A stretch of DNA of 64,000 nt from Avena insularis (GCA_023614405.1 CM042684.1:207892941-207956940); one strand, 5' to 3'; numbered from the stretch's first letter, positions 46,354-57,100 are shown. Translations and numbers: made by a program. Notes: generated by a model not told the origin, from the sequence alone.

Positions 46354-46797
46354 ATTGGTCCCACAACACAAACTCGTCGACACACAACATATATGGCTGA
46401 AAACAACATGTTTTAGTTCAGCAATTCTATCACAAGTAATGCATATGTGATCCACAAGAAAATTTTCATCCATGCTATATTCACCAGTTAGATTGAAAGT
46501 GAAACAAGGAGAATATCTGCTAGAATTTAGACATGAAATTTCAGAAATTTTATCCATAGCACAACTCATACTCATAGGTTCATTTAGCATGATGGAATAC
46601 ACAATATCAGTAGGTGGTATTCGAGCAAGTATTTCTTTAGGTGTAATCAATACCACATGATCAAAATTTGAATTGGGTAAACTATCACATGATGTTGCAA
46701 CATTAGTGTAAGGAAAATCACAAGGAGGCTTCAGTAAAGGAAAAGACTCACAATATGTCGCACATGTTGGCTGAAGCTCAAAATCAGTACCAATGTT
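46354..46797 (-). other. Foreign 444-bp segment replacing about 150 bp of integrase in element E
   Basis: Compared with element D, the codons between DIPI and DEDI are absent and 444 bp of unrelated sequence stand in their place. On the minus strand the segment is open throughout (part of the frame 46911-46312). It is Cys- and Ser-rich, for example LQPTCATYCESFPLLKPPCDF and DHVVLITPKEILARIPP. I do not recognise a family. Its long open frame and normal codon use suggest coding sequence from another element, captured in antisense. Confidence 0.7.
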
Positions 46798-47325
46798 GAT
46801 GAGGACATCCCTACTATTACACCTACCCCAATGACTACTGAAGATGCTACAACTGTTGCAAGAAAGGATCAGTCCAATGAGATTAGAATTGGACCTGTTA
46901 CAAGAGCTCATGCTAAGCTACTTGAACAACAGGTGAATTTACTCCTAAACGAATCTGGTACTTTGATTGATGAGAACTTTATACTGCCTAAGTCTATGCA
47001 TTTATGTATGATCAGGTTCGTTGGAGAAACAAGAATGGCGCGAGGAGGAGAAGGGATACAAGAGAAGCCCAACATGATGATCGCCCAAGGATGCGCGAGG
47101 GAGGAGCAGGAGGAAGGCGCAATACAAGCAAGGGAGATCATCGAAGAGAAGGAACGTTCAATTCGGACAGACAGAAGTCCTGAAATTCAAACGGACGTGG
47201 ACTCTTCATACAAACTCCAAATCAAGCAAATAAGCACTTGTTGGATAGATAATTCCAAGATATTTCCAATGAGTACTTCCACGCCTAAAAGACCCCAGAT
47301 AATCTGGCCCCCACACCCCAGATAA
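46798..47325 (+). pseudogene. Element E integrase tail reading into the 3' LTR
   Basis: The open frame resumes with DEDIPTITPTP, the TRAHAKLLEQQVNLLLNE tail and NFILPKSMHLCMIRF, and then runs through the LTR's left part to a stop at 47323-47325. The LTR begins within it at 46971. Overlap of pol with the LTR is a known property of CRM-clade elements. The part beyond CMIRF is duplicated in the 5' LTR. Confidence 0.8.
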
Positions 47326-47885
47326 TCCGGCCCTGCTTTGGAGATTCTGCAAAGGACTTCGTGCGCGACGTTCAGTACCGGGGCGGATATTTGACCGGAC
47401 TTTTCCCCCGGAAAATCCGGCCACCGGATAATCTGGCCCTCTTAGATCGGATAATCCGGCCCAAAAAGTTCCCATTAGATCTGGACGGATCTGACTGTAT
47501 CAGACAGATTTTCATTTCGCGTTTTTCGGACGTTCTGGCGGCCATATAAGCCTGGGAACGCCCTCTAGTTTAGGTTAGACCACGTTAAAACTGTTTTGGA
47601 GTTGTTTCTTTCATAGAACCTCTGAAATTACCCTGTGTTCGAATCTACCAACTATAATTGAGTGTGATATGTTGTTCCATTGGGAATTAGTAGATTGCAT
47701 ACTACCGTTCGTGGTCACAGCTGCGTGCGCAAGAGCGTGGTGTTGTGAATATCCTACAAGGTTCGAGAGCTGTTGCATTGGCATCAGGGATCGAGCGGGA
47801 GAGTTCATAGCTACAGGCTAGTTATCTATCATCCACCATCATCACGGCCATCTGCTTACTGAGAAGATCGGGCCACCCCATATCA
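46971..47885 (+). repeat. Element E 3' LTR (915 bp)
   Basis: TGAGAACTTTATACTGCC to CCCCATATCA, nearly identical to 39836-40734 but with one extra CCGGATAATCTGG unit near 47420. The U3 repeat array is at 47291-47480 and the TATA box (ATATAAG) at 47544-47550. The purine tract before it is weak, as expected where coding sequence overlaps. Confidence 0.88.
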
Positions 47886-49787
47886 CTACTTCACGTTCAT
47901 CTCTTCTACATTGTACCAGCTTCACAGCGCAGGAAACCCTGTCCAATTTGGTACATGGAACCGCTCACAATCATCACGGAAAGTTCGCCCGACATCTCTG
48001 ATTCTCAATCCAAAAATTCAGTTAATGTAACACTTCGTCAGTTCAGTTTCTTTGGAAATGTTCCGCCCAAATCAGGATTAAAATCGGCGAATCCTCTCTC
48101 TTTTCAACAATCTGGCAGCTGACCTAGTGGTTCCGGGCATGCTCCTCCACACGCTATTATTACCATGTTCAATTCCATATAAATTGGATTAAATCTATAT
48201 TGTTGTTCTTGTTTTTGTTATCTAAACATTGGAAGTATGAAGTATGACAACTAAAACTGAAGCAACCGACCATGTACAGGAACCTCGTATCGACAAATCT
48301 CTTGCATAAACAAAGCCATGATCCTTTGGTTGGAACCTTGAGTGTAAACCCAAGTTCATTTGCTTTTGTTTTCTAAATACTAGTTAATTTTAATATGGCA
48401 GGAAATGATTTTAAAAAGGATAAATCATATATTTTAATTATTAAGTCAAATCAAAATGTTTTATATATCAAAAGTGTTCAAAAATTTGCAAGAAATAATA
48501 TTATCACATCTATATTTATTTGTGTATAATTAAAAATTCGTAAATCTTTTTAATCTTTAAAAATTACTTAAATCTTGCATAATTAATAACTTCTAATCCT
48601 AAACTCCGAATTCGACAAATAATATGTCTAAATTGATCGGTGCAACCAGCCCTTTCCAACTGTGCATTCCATACTCACAATTGCATCATGCATCTTGTAG
48701 GACTTGTAAAACCAGAATTGTTTATGCAAGTAATACATGATGAATAAAATTGGAAAATAATTATTTCTTGTTGATGATGCCTCACTAATGTTGTACCATC
48801 AATATGCTATGCAAATGACATCTTTTTTAACATGTTTTGCATCATTAACTTTCCATGTCATGCATCATATCATGATCATGTTGGTTCTTCCGCATTAGAT
48901 GTAATTGTTGCATCGTTTGTTCTTTTAGTGCTTTGCTTCTTCCTGGATAGGACGATGAGATGATGTGAGCTTCGACAAGTTCTTCGAATATGAATCTTCG
49001 GTGATGTTTCTAGGCGAGCATTCTCCCCTTTCTACCTATTTTGCGTTTATAGTCTTTACTTCCTCCTGTTGATCTATTGCTATCCGTGTTGCGATGCTTT
49101 AATTTCCGTGCACCATTTATATTTCTTGCAGCCTCTATATTGCCTTGGACACCTCCTATTGCTTGATTGATTGATAGATAGTTGGCCTTGCAAGTCGTAG
49201 TGCTTGCTCACGTGCTACTTCGCATTGTCGATGTTCCACCATTGTTGGGGGTTGGAAAATGCTTAATGGTGGAGATGATCATGGTTTTAATTACAACTTG
49301 CTAATTAAATGAAGGAAGTGGATAAAATTAATGAAGAGGCACCAGTGGGTAATAGTTGAGATTTGGTTGTTAAACGCCCACTGGTGTCCACCTAGGACCC
49401 GAGTTCTTGACACCTGTTCCGAGACTGAGCGCGCTAACCACATGTGGGGTGTCTGGGTGCCCCTTCGACTTATTACCTGATTTCAAAATATTGTACTGGG
49501 GGCCACAAACTAGTTTGCCATTTTCATGCCATGTATGCCATGTTATGCCATGTTTATTATATGTTGCTCGATGAGCGTTTACTACTGTACTATTTAGGAT
49601 GTGGTTCGTTATGTTGAGGATTATACCTATGGCCTCCGATCTCTCGGCTGATCTCGCAACCTCTGGGTCCGTCTTCGGAGCTCGGCCGACTTTGTTACGG
49701 GTAGCTTATTAGGGTGGCCCCCATGTACTAGCTTTGGGTCTGGGAAAGCATCGTGTCTGAAGCCCTGCCGACATACCGATGGAAGTA
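47886..49787 (+). repeat. 3' LTR of the large-LTR element, second part, 3'-truncated
   Basis: It resumes at CTACTTCACGTTCATCTC (equivalent of 35123) and follows the 5' LTR to about 37010, where it stops at GACATACCGATGGAAGTA. The last about 890 bp of the LTR are missing. Fewer ATGCCATGTT units are present (about 49526-49555) than in the 5' LTR. Confidence 0.85.
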
Positions 49788-51424
49788 TTTCAACAACACA
49801 TCATGTATGCTAACAGATGCTTATATGCACACTCATGAAGAGGCACCATAGCAACACTATCTAACTTACAAAAGCCACTAAAGGAGTTGTCCAATTAATA
49901 ATACAGATCCAACATCAACCATATATACCACACTCTAACAAATTGCCAAGCTTATGGATAATTCATCCTATACATATATGACTGAAACCTCGAGAGTTTC
50001 ATCTTATATAGAAGTGCAGTATCAGTTGCAAGTTACACTATTGTTTCCTCATTTATGATTGTAAATAAGGATATTTAAAGCTAACTGTGTAATAAATGGT
50101 TTAATGGTTTCAGTCGAGGATTAGACGACCTGTTCATTTGAGTTTCATATATTAAAATGGAACATTGAAAATTTTCATGTCAACTCAATTCTTATTATGG
50201 TTCTAAAATATTCTTCTATTTAGTATCGATTTCATTGTAAACAATTTAAACATAAGTTATGATTTACTTCTCTTTTGAGAAGGATTGCTGCATAGTGGAA
50301 CAAGGGGACTAAATGTTCCAAGGGGACTAAATCTGAATAGAAGCCTAACATATTTTGAAAGGTTAAGAAACTAAAGATCATGAAAAAATTACATCATATT
50401 GTTTTCTTCAATATATATTGATTATGAGCAAACTAAAGAACAACTGGTACTCATTGTAGAATTGAGATGCTTGTCTAGTTCTAGCATGAATCTAATATTT
50501 TCTAGAAAAGAATAGCACTTGGTTTTACTTGGTCCTAGGAAATAAAAATTCCATAGATGTACCACAGTGAAGAAATACTTGGCTTTTGTTCTCATGGCTA
50601 TTTTAATCTCTATGCTTAATAGCTATTCAGTTCTCATATGCTGCTCTCACTTGCACATGGCCTATATTCATGCATGTTGTCTTAGTGGTTGAAGGACTCT
50701 GAATTTGTAATGTATTATTATTTATACACGAGTTAGCATATGAAGTCCCTTTGTTGTACACTTTTCTCACTCAAACAAGTAACCATATTACTCAAAGACA
50801 AAGCAATCAGATTTATTACATGCTTATAGAAATAAGTTTCTCATTATAATTCCTTGGTATTTTGGGATTTGTCATTATTATCAATGTCTCTGTTTTTTAC
50901 TAGAGCTTTTTCTTAAGAGTATTGTATTTTCTGCACTAATAGTTGCTGATCTTTGGGTGCTAGCGTATCCATATAAGGAAAAGTGAATATGTGTATATGT
51001 TGTGATCTTATTCATGTACTGTAGCCGGTACTATGTATGTTGTTACTGCAGCTGGTCACTATGTATGTATGATGTTACTATGTATGTAGTTGGTACTATA
51101 TATGTTGTTACTTCAGCTGGTCACTAATTTGGTTCATAAACAGTCTATTGGTTACTATGTATGTTGTTACTACAACTGCTTTTGATTCAATATCTAGTAC
51201 TATATGGTTCTGTTGGATGGGGATGGGGGTTAGGGTTGTTTTCTTGTGTGTGAATGTTGCAGGGATTTCAATTGAGTTGCCCATTTCTCCTGAAGTGTCG
51301 ATTCACTTTCGTTTTGGTTGAGAAATGGGCACTTCAAGGTCAAAAAATTAGCAAAGGTTATGCTGAATTTTTTGGTTGATATTTGTGCTAACTTTTTGCC
51401 TCTTTTTTATAAAGTGCAAACATT
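49788..51424 (+). other. CACTA interior, AT-rich, with a degenerate tandem repeat
   Basis: No gene pattern. 51023-51178 is a degenerate tandem array of units like GGTACTATGTATGTTGTTAC and CAGCTGGTCACTATGTATG. The stretch precedes the second CACTA gene and probably contains introns or its promoter. I assign it to the CACTA by position only. Confidence 0.45.
51023..51178. repeat. Degenerate minisatellite-like array
   Basis: At least four imperfect units built on ACTATGTATGTTGTTACT plus (G/T)CAGCTGGTCACTA alternate over 155 bp, with TATGTATG sub-repeats. No coding sense. Confidence 0.6.
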
Positions 51425-53630
51425 TTGGCCAACAATGAGGTCGGCCCTTCTAAGCACATGAGCGTCGAAGAATGGGCTAGAGAAGCCAACGAGTCATTCT
51501 GGCGGGTGTCCCAAGAGCAGGAAGAGGCGGAGGAGGAGATGAGGATTACACCACCACCGATCGCGGCGACCACCGCCGGAGCTGCTGGGGGCAATGAGGG
51601 CGATGATGATTATGAAGGGGACAACAAAGACTATGACGAAACTAGTGAAGGAGGCTAGGAGGACGACACCACAGATGGTGGCTCCCGCACCGATGGCGGT
51701 GAGTGCATAGAAGGCGGTAGCGGCAACCCGACCGCTATGCAGAAGAATAAGAAGGAAAGGAAGGATTGGAAGCCGCAAGTTCTTTGCCAACATCTGCGAT
51801 GAGTTCACCATCATTGGCGGTTGCCAAAGGGTACGGCATGCAACTCGGGTGCATCATAAAGTGACTGCACAAGTTCTTTCACAAAAAGTGGCCAACCCAT
51901 TGCGCCTACAGCGGTTGCTAAAGGGTACGGCATGCAACTCGGGTGCATCATCCGAGAAAGCATGTCGATCAACATGAATCACATCAAAGGTGTTGTCAAT
52001 GTGGCTTTTGTTGATAACCTCCTAAAGAAGCTTCACAAACGATACACATTCCCAGAGCCGCTCAGAAACCTGGAGAGAAAGAAACCGGTGAACAAACTAT
52101 CCATCACGGAAATGAGCAACGCCTTGAGCAGCTGGATAACCCGGGTAAAGAACAACATTGACAATGGTGAAAGCTGGGAGATTATAAGTAAGAAATTTTG
52201 ATCCTTGATGAAGAAGAGTTCAAGATATTCAAGGCGGATATAGCTACCGATGATGCTATAAAATGGACTAACTGGGGGAGGAGTATGCGGGAACAGAACA
52301 TAGGTAACCACCGGCTTGGAAGTGGCGGTTACAGAGGGAAACAACCCATTTGGGACAAGGAGGATGCCAAGCTTGAATGCCTGGGTAAAGACAGCTCGTG
52401 CCATAAAATCATGGACTTGCACCTAAGGAACTTTGTTCGGTCCCACTACTACCTGGACCCGATTACAGGGCAGTTCGTCACCGACGATCCAGAGGTGAAG
52501 GACTTTGAGAGGGAGCTGGTATGGAATTTACCGTGGATCTCAAGATACTGCATTCTAATTAAAATAATGAAGCCAAGAATCTAAATGGGTTTACCTTTCC
52601 TTGTCTTGTAGGAGAAGGAATTGAATGCTCCTACTGATTCGTCGTCCCAGGATCCGACAGAGCAGTGGGACGCGGTTTTCAACAGGGCGATGAACGCTTA
52701 CAAGAAAGGGACAAGTGGTTGCCGCCATCCTCAGCTGGCCATGTATCCCACTTTCATACGATTATGAAGTTTATCGAGTACTACAAAGAGGACGCTAAGA
52801 AAAGAAGGGAGAGGAAGAACTAGCCGATGGCTAAGGATAAAGTCGTTGTTAAAGAGCTGAAGATGATGGTGCAAACACTAGAACAAAAAGTGGACGAGAA
52901 AACAGTGGACAAGGTAGTGGAAGATAAGCTCCGCGCGATCATCCCCCTGGGTTGTTCGAGGGGCTAGCTACTTGGAATGCGGCAGGTAGACGGAGGCCGA
53001 TACAGCTTCCCAACTTTAGCGGCAGCAACTCGAGCATCAATGTGCCGACGGACCTGGTGACCCCACCGGTCGCCAACACTACGCTACAGTTGCTCGTTTT
53101 GGTCACACTGATGCCCCTCCCATCAAAGATACCAAGGCACAGCCGGCGGCGGTGGTGCTTCATAATCCACCTGAGCGGGAGAATGCTAATAGGCTGGCCG
53201 CCAGCACCGGCCGTGTCTCGACATTAGCCGATCTCAACGCCATCACCAAGGTAACTAATTAATTAGTCCATGTCATCTCCTTTATTCTTTTGATGACTAC
53301 CATCTCTTGATGCCCAACATGTTTTGACTTAGGACTGGCGGTGAGTTGAAGGATGTTGCCAGGGGCACTCTCATACAACCGATAAGCCACACGATGCACA
53401 ACAATCCAATGGAATATGACATGATGAGGGTTAGATTGGCTCGGGTGTTGCCAGGGTGCGATGACATGGACCCCCTTTCAACCTCAGGGAACCAACGAAC
53501 ACAAGACCTTGCAGAATGCCACAGCTGGCCCTTTACATGGCCAAAGACCCAGATTCGTCTTCTGGGGGGGAGGGCGCACCGATGCCACCTCGATTGTCTA
53601 GACACCACCTCGGAAGCCAGTCGTCGTTGA
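51425..53630 (+). pseudogene. Second CACTA gene, N-terminal part (broken)
   Basis: Pieces in several frames: an acidic N-terminus (SVEEWAREANESFWRVSQEQEEAEEEM, 51425-51658), 51932-52201 (VNVAFVDNLLKKLHKRYTFPEP), 52198-52584 (a stretch of the plant CACTA second-ORF type), then about 52612-52900 with AMNAYKKG and a coiled coil (KELKMMVQTLEQKVDEK), 52952-53100 (ATWNAAGRRRPIQLP), and 53346-53560 (GTLIQPISHTMHNN, WPFTWPKTQIRL). The order matches the long second ORF of grass CACTA elements. GTAACTAATTAATTAG near 53250 followed by TTAG at 53329 suggests at least one intron. No single product can be read. Confidence 0.65.
51817..51951 (+). repeat. 41-bp direct duplication in the second CACTA gene
   Basis: 51817-51857 and 51911-51951 are the same 41 bases with one C/T difference, 94 bp apart. 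Each encodes the same short peptide in the sense frame of 51932. The second copy leads into the open frame and the first runs into a stop. It looks like a local tandem duplication that broke the gene. Confidence 0.8.
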
Positions 53631-54139
53631 CGCTACTACCAATCGTCACCAACAACTGTTGGGAGTGTGTGTACCGCCCCAAGGCGAAGATGTTTCACGC
53701 AACCGCCATCGCCCCCGCCACCACCACCACATGATGGCAACCACGAAGATGATGATGAATTGGTTGACATCGAGGGCTTCATCAACACCGGCACCGACAA
53801 AGGATTGTATATGCCATGTGTGGATGAAGAACCATGTACGGCTCGTGACAATCAAGTTGGTCGTCCTAGTACATGCACACAGCGCCTGGTCTTCCATGGT
53901 TTTTCTCAAGAGACACCTCCGGTTGCCAATCCATAGGAGAAACCGAGATTGGTTTTCAGCCCTAACACACTCTGAAAGGCAGTCGGTGAGCAGATAGCAT
54001 CCCAGTGGAGGACCCTATTGCAAAGAAGAAGCCCAAGAAGAGAAGTAAGAATAATAATAAGGTTGTGAGCCAGCCTCCTCCAAAGAGGATCCGGGCTCAG
54101 GTCGGCATCGTACCAGCCAACTAGCATGGCTTGCCCTGA
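53631..54139 (+). pseudogene. Second CACTA gene, linker region
   Basis: The 53667-53936 frame has a Pro run (53700-53730), acidic residues (DDDELVDIEGFINTGTD) and NQVGRPSTCTQRLVF. The next part is basic (KKKPKKRSKNNNKVVSQP, about 54020-54080), like a nuclear localisation signal. These are low-complexity linker features between the N-terminal part and the Ulp1-like part. I see no catalytic domain. Confidence 0.5.
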
Positions 54140-55263
54140 GTGCATGTAGCTGGTGAACCGATATTGACTTCGGATTTGCTGCACGTCGTGCATGGACCGA
54201 TGGTAACTTTGCATGAGGGTATCAAGACACTAGAGGGACTCCTTCTTAAATACAAAGATCCAAATTACCTGGTTTTCACGGCCAAGGTGCCATCGGACGT
54301 GGGCTTTGTCCATGAAGCCCCCACGGATCTATTTTTTCATAGCATACGAGGACGTATTCAAGTTGTTTCTCTCGAAATGGTTGGACTATAACTTGGTCCT
54401 CCTATACACGCTCAATCTGGCGATGAAGATCAAGAGAGACCATACCCCATATGTCGAGATAGTGGATCCCTACTACATGCGGGACAGCCAGTTGGTGGAA
54501 GGATCAGAGACACAGACCATGGCGACGACGTACCTCGAGAAGTTCATGGTGGACAACAAGAGGAAGGGCACACTTCTTTTGCCTTTCTTTCCCGACTAAG
54601 TACACACCCGCTCGCCACTGTAACTTATGCCTTTCTTATAGATTTCTTCCTTTGCTCTTTTTCCAACATCATGTTCCAATTGTGTTGTGTAGAGACAAAT
54701 ATTGCACACTCATCGTCATTCCCCGAGGTATTTGCTAGCCACATATTTCGACTCGAGGAGTTTGACGAAGAAGAAAGACTACACCATAATAAGGGGCGTT
54801 CTCGATGAGGCTACCGAGGGATATGCAAAAAAGGGATGCCGCTTCGCAAATAAGGGGGATTGTTTTAGGAATGGCAGACACCTGTTCAAGCACGTGCTTG
54901 AGTTCCCCTGCGTCAAGCAGTCAGCTACTAGTAACACCAAGGAGGCCTTCTACATCCTCCATCACCTTAAAGGGTTTGTCCGAGATTGCTAGAATCTATC
55001 GTTGCCTTCTAGTCTCCGAGGATGGGCCAAAACGTTAGGGCAAATAGATGATGATGATCTTAGATAAGACTTCCATCGCATCCAGATGAAGTTATCAGAA
55101 ATCATCATTGAAAATGTCAACACAAGGGGGCCCACAACAAGCCAGAGGGTTGACTAAGAGGGAGATCGAAGAACGCCTCCATAAATAGGGTGACACCAGG
55201 AAATGGATGAAGAAAGAAGGCTATCAACCATTCCCGAAGGCGAGGGAGAAGAAGTCTTCATGA
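54140..55263 (+). pseudogene. Second CACTA gene, Ulp1-like C-terminal part
   Basis: 54140-54391 and 54340-54600 encode LLKYKDPNYLVFTAKVPSDVGFVHE, an IFFIAYEDVFKLFLSKWLDYNLV stretch and YVEIVDPYYMRDSQL...YLEKFMV, ending LLLPFFPD. Then an intron-like gap (54601 to about 54691, ending TGTAG) leads to CTLIVIP, YLLATYFDSRS and FKHVLEFPCVKQ. This order is that of the Ulp1/C48-type domain in the long ORF of grass CACTA elements. The usual catalytic His (DGHC) appears as Tyr (DKYC, about 54692-54704). The Asp (YFDS) and Cys (FPC) are present. Stops and a one-base shift follow to 55263. Confidence 0.6.
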
Positions 55264-55573
55264 TTGATGTGTGCCTAGCATGATTGAGTGTGTGTATATT
55301 CTCGATGGACACATGTATGTGTGTCACAAACTTTACTATCTTCATGAGTTCGTGTATCTATGGACGTGTATAATGTGTCGTAAACTTGACTTGCCTAGCT
55401 CGAAACGGTCGTTGTTGTTGGACTTAACTATATTGTGGTCGTTGTCATTGAACTTATTACTTCTATGATGATCGCGATGTTATCTTTTAGATTTATGAAT
55501 CATTTGCTTTAATTTTTGTGAACCCTTTAATTCTTTTCGTTGCATGATTTACTAATATGCCTTGTCTATAGAG

Positions 55574-55813
55574 ATGGCAAAGTGGTACGTGGTGTATAAG
55601 GGTTGGGTTCCAGGAGTCTACGAGGAGTGGGAGGACTATCAGAAACAAGTGAACAAGTTCAGCGGCAATAGCTACAAAGGATACGCGACTAGAGAGGAGG
55701 TGGTAGCCAAGTGGAGGAACCACCTATGGAAGAAGAACCAAATGAAGATACTGGTCGGGCTCCTGCTCTTGCACACAGTCATCACATATGTATTCTATTT
55801 GATCCTAGTGTAG
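55574..55813 (+). CDS. Small CACTA ORF: RNase H1-type hybrid-binding domain plus membrane helix
   Basis: The ATG at 55574 gives 79 residues; the longer frame from 55562 starts at TTG and is not needed. Residues 2-48 (KWYVVYKGWVPGVYEEWEDY, FSGNSYKGYATREEVVAKW) match the pattern of the RNase H1 N-terminal hybrid-binding domain, also called viroplasmin-like: aromatic WYVVYKG, GVY-W, and the F-G--YKGY-T-EEA core. Residues about 56-76 (ILVGLLLLHTVITYVFYLIL) form one hydrophobic membrane-type helix. No RNase H catalytic domain follows. The frame is intact, unlike its neighbours. TCTATAG just upstream could be a splice acceptor, so it may be the last exon of a longer product. Confidence 0.75.
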   Translation: MAKWYVVYKGWVPGVYEEWEDYQKQVNKFSGNSYKGYATREEVVAKWRNHLWKKNQMKILVGLLLLHTVITYVFYLILV

Positions 55814-56325
55814 GCGGTGACCACTTCATTTGTAATGTGAGATGATATGAACTTTGTATTCAGCACTTGTGTAATAATTCGGCACTTGACACTATATATG
55901 TATCTCGATCGGGCTCTAAATATGATGACATTATACTTGTGTTTGTATTATATGTCAGTTTCATATACTATGTGCAATGTACTGTTTCTACTGATCTGCA
56001 TAAATCCTGTATAATTCATGTATAAATAACTGATTTTGTACCACGACTGTATTTTATTTTGAATACATGTAATACAATCTGCGGTGCATATGGTTAGCAT
56101 TCTATGGCGCACGATATTTTTATGGCACATGGCATGATATGCGCTATTGAAACGATTTATGTGGCGCATATCGAGAAATGCGCCACAGAAATCTGAGAAT
56201 TATGTGGCGCATATCAATATGCGCCACATAATTATAATTTAGTGGCGACGTAACAGTGGCGCATCCCATATGCGCCATAGAATGTCAAAAGTGGTGGGCC
56301 ACAGATAGGCTATTCTGTAGTAGTG
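55814..56325 (+). repeat. CACTA 3' subterminal repeats and terminus
   Basis: From about 56090 the sequence is packed with TGTGGCGCAT and ATGCGCCACA units in both orientations (56108, 56160-56188, 56199-56232, 56255-56280). Such subterminal arrays bind the accessory transposase in En/Spm-type elements. 56199-56232 is a perfect palindrome with 16-bp arms and a two-base centre. The element ends GGCTATTCTGTAGTAGTG (56308-56325), the complement of a CACTACTACAGAATAGCC terminus. The opposite terminus was not found in the window. 55814-56090 holds an AT-rich 3' UTR-like stretch. Confidence 0.85.
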
Positions 56326-57100
56326 ATGACATGGACACACCATGGTTGGGCTTGGGTTAGCTAGGTTAGTTAGGTTGGTGGTGATGGTGTGGTTGGGCTA
56401 GTGCAACCAGATCAAGGAGGGGCTCGTGTTAGAGAGGGATTAGCTAGGTTAGGGAGATGGGGTGGGGTAGGTTTAGCTTTCTTTTTTTCTTTTTTGTTTC
56501 TTTAAAACAAGCTAAAGAATAAGCTTCAAAAGAACAACATGATCATAAAACTACGAAGGAAACATAGATGGGGGAATGTAGATGATCTCTTTATGCTTTA
56601 TTTGAATTTGATCTGACTTTCTTAAATTCAAATCAAAGCAAGCTTCTCACAAAAACAAAGGAAAATAAAAGAGAAGGGGGATGGTGAGATAGAAGGCAAG
56701 CTTGCATGGCCATTGCATGATTCATAAATGCCCTAGTACTAGTTGTGAAAACAACTATTTGCCATCATGGTCACTTATTTAAACATGCATCCAAAATTTG
56801 AATAAGGGCCTCACCAAAGAATTATGGAGCTTACTTTCCTTACATGGCATAGATGAATAAGAAGCATGCATGAAAATAAGGTGACCAAGCTAGTGTGTGT
56901 GATCCACTAGATATACCATATAGCCACAATTACATTCAAACATGATCATAGTTCCAAATACAAACCATAAGGAAGATTGAGAAGGTTTCCTACTCACATA
57001 GCATGCAAAGGTGGCCATGTGGGCTTCCATAGGAATATTGTGAAAACAACTGACATAGGTATGATCATTCGAATGATTATGATTGGCTACCCTACATTGG
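56326..57100. other. Unassigned sequence between CACTA end and element G LTR
   Basis: No coding pattern. It contains a GGTTAG-rich stretch (56340-56480, imperfect TTAGCTAGG units) and AT-rich sequence. The U3 of element G's LTR probably begins somewhere here, but no TG start or target duplication could be fixed. Confidence 0.4.

Larger units (their letters stand above)
39836..47885 (+). mobile_element. Element E: nearly full-length CRM-like chromovirus inside an LTR
   Basis: It has both LTRs (39836-40734, 46971-47885), a PBS (40737), a leader, gag, protease, RT, RNase H and integrase in order. It is the sister of element D. On each side lies the large LTR, so E is the innermost insertion of a three-level nest. 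The flanks lack a matching target duplication and about 275 bp of the host LTR (equivalent of 34849-35122) are missing at the site. Several stops and frameshifts plus a foreign segment in integrase make it defective. Confidence 0.9.

Noticed and set aside
56326..57100. GGTTAG-rich stretch as a possible telomere-like or satellite repeat
   Set aside because: The units are few and irregular and do not match the plant telomere repeat.
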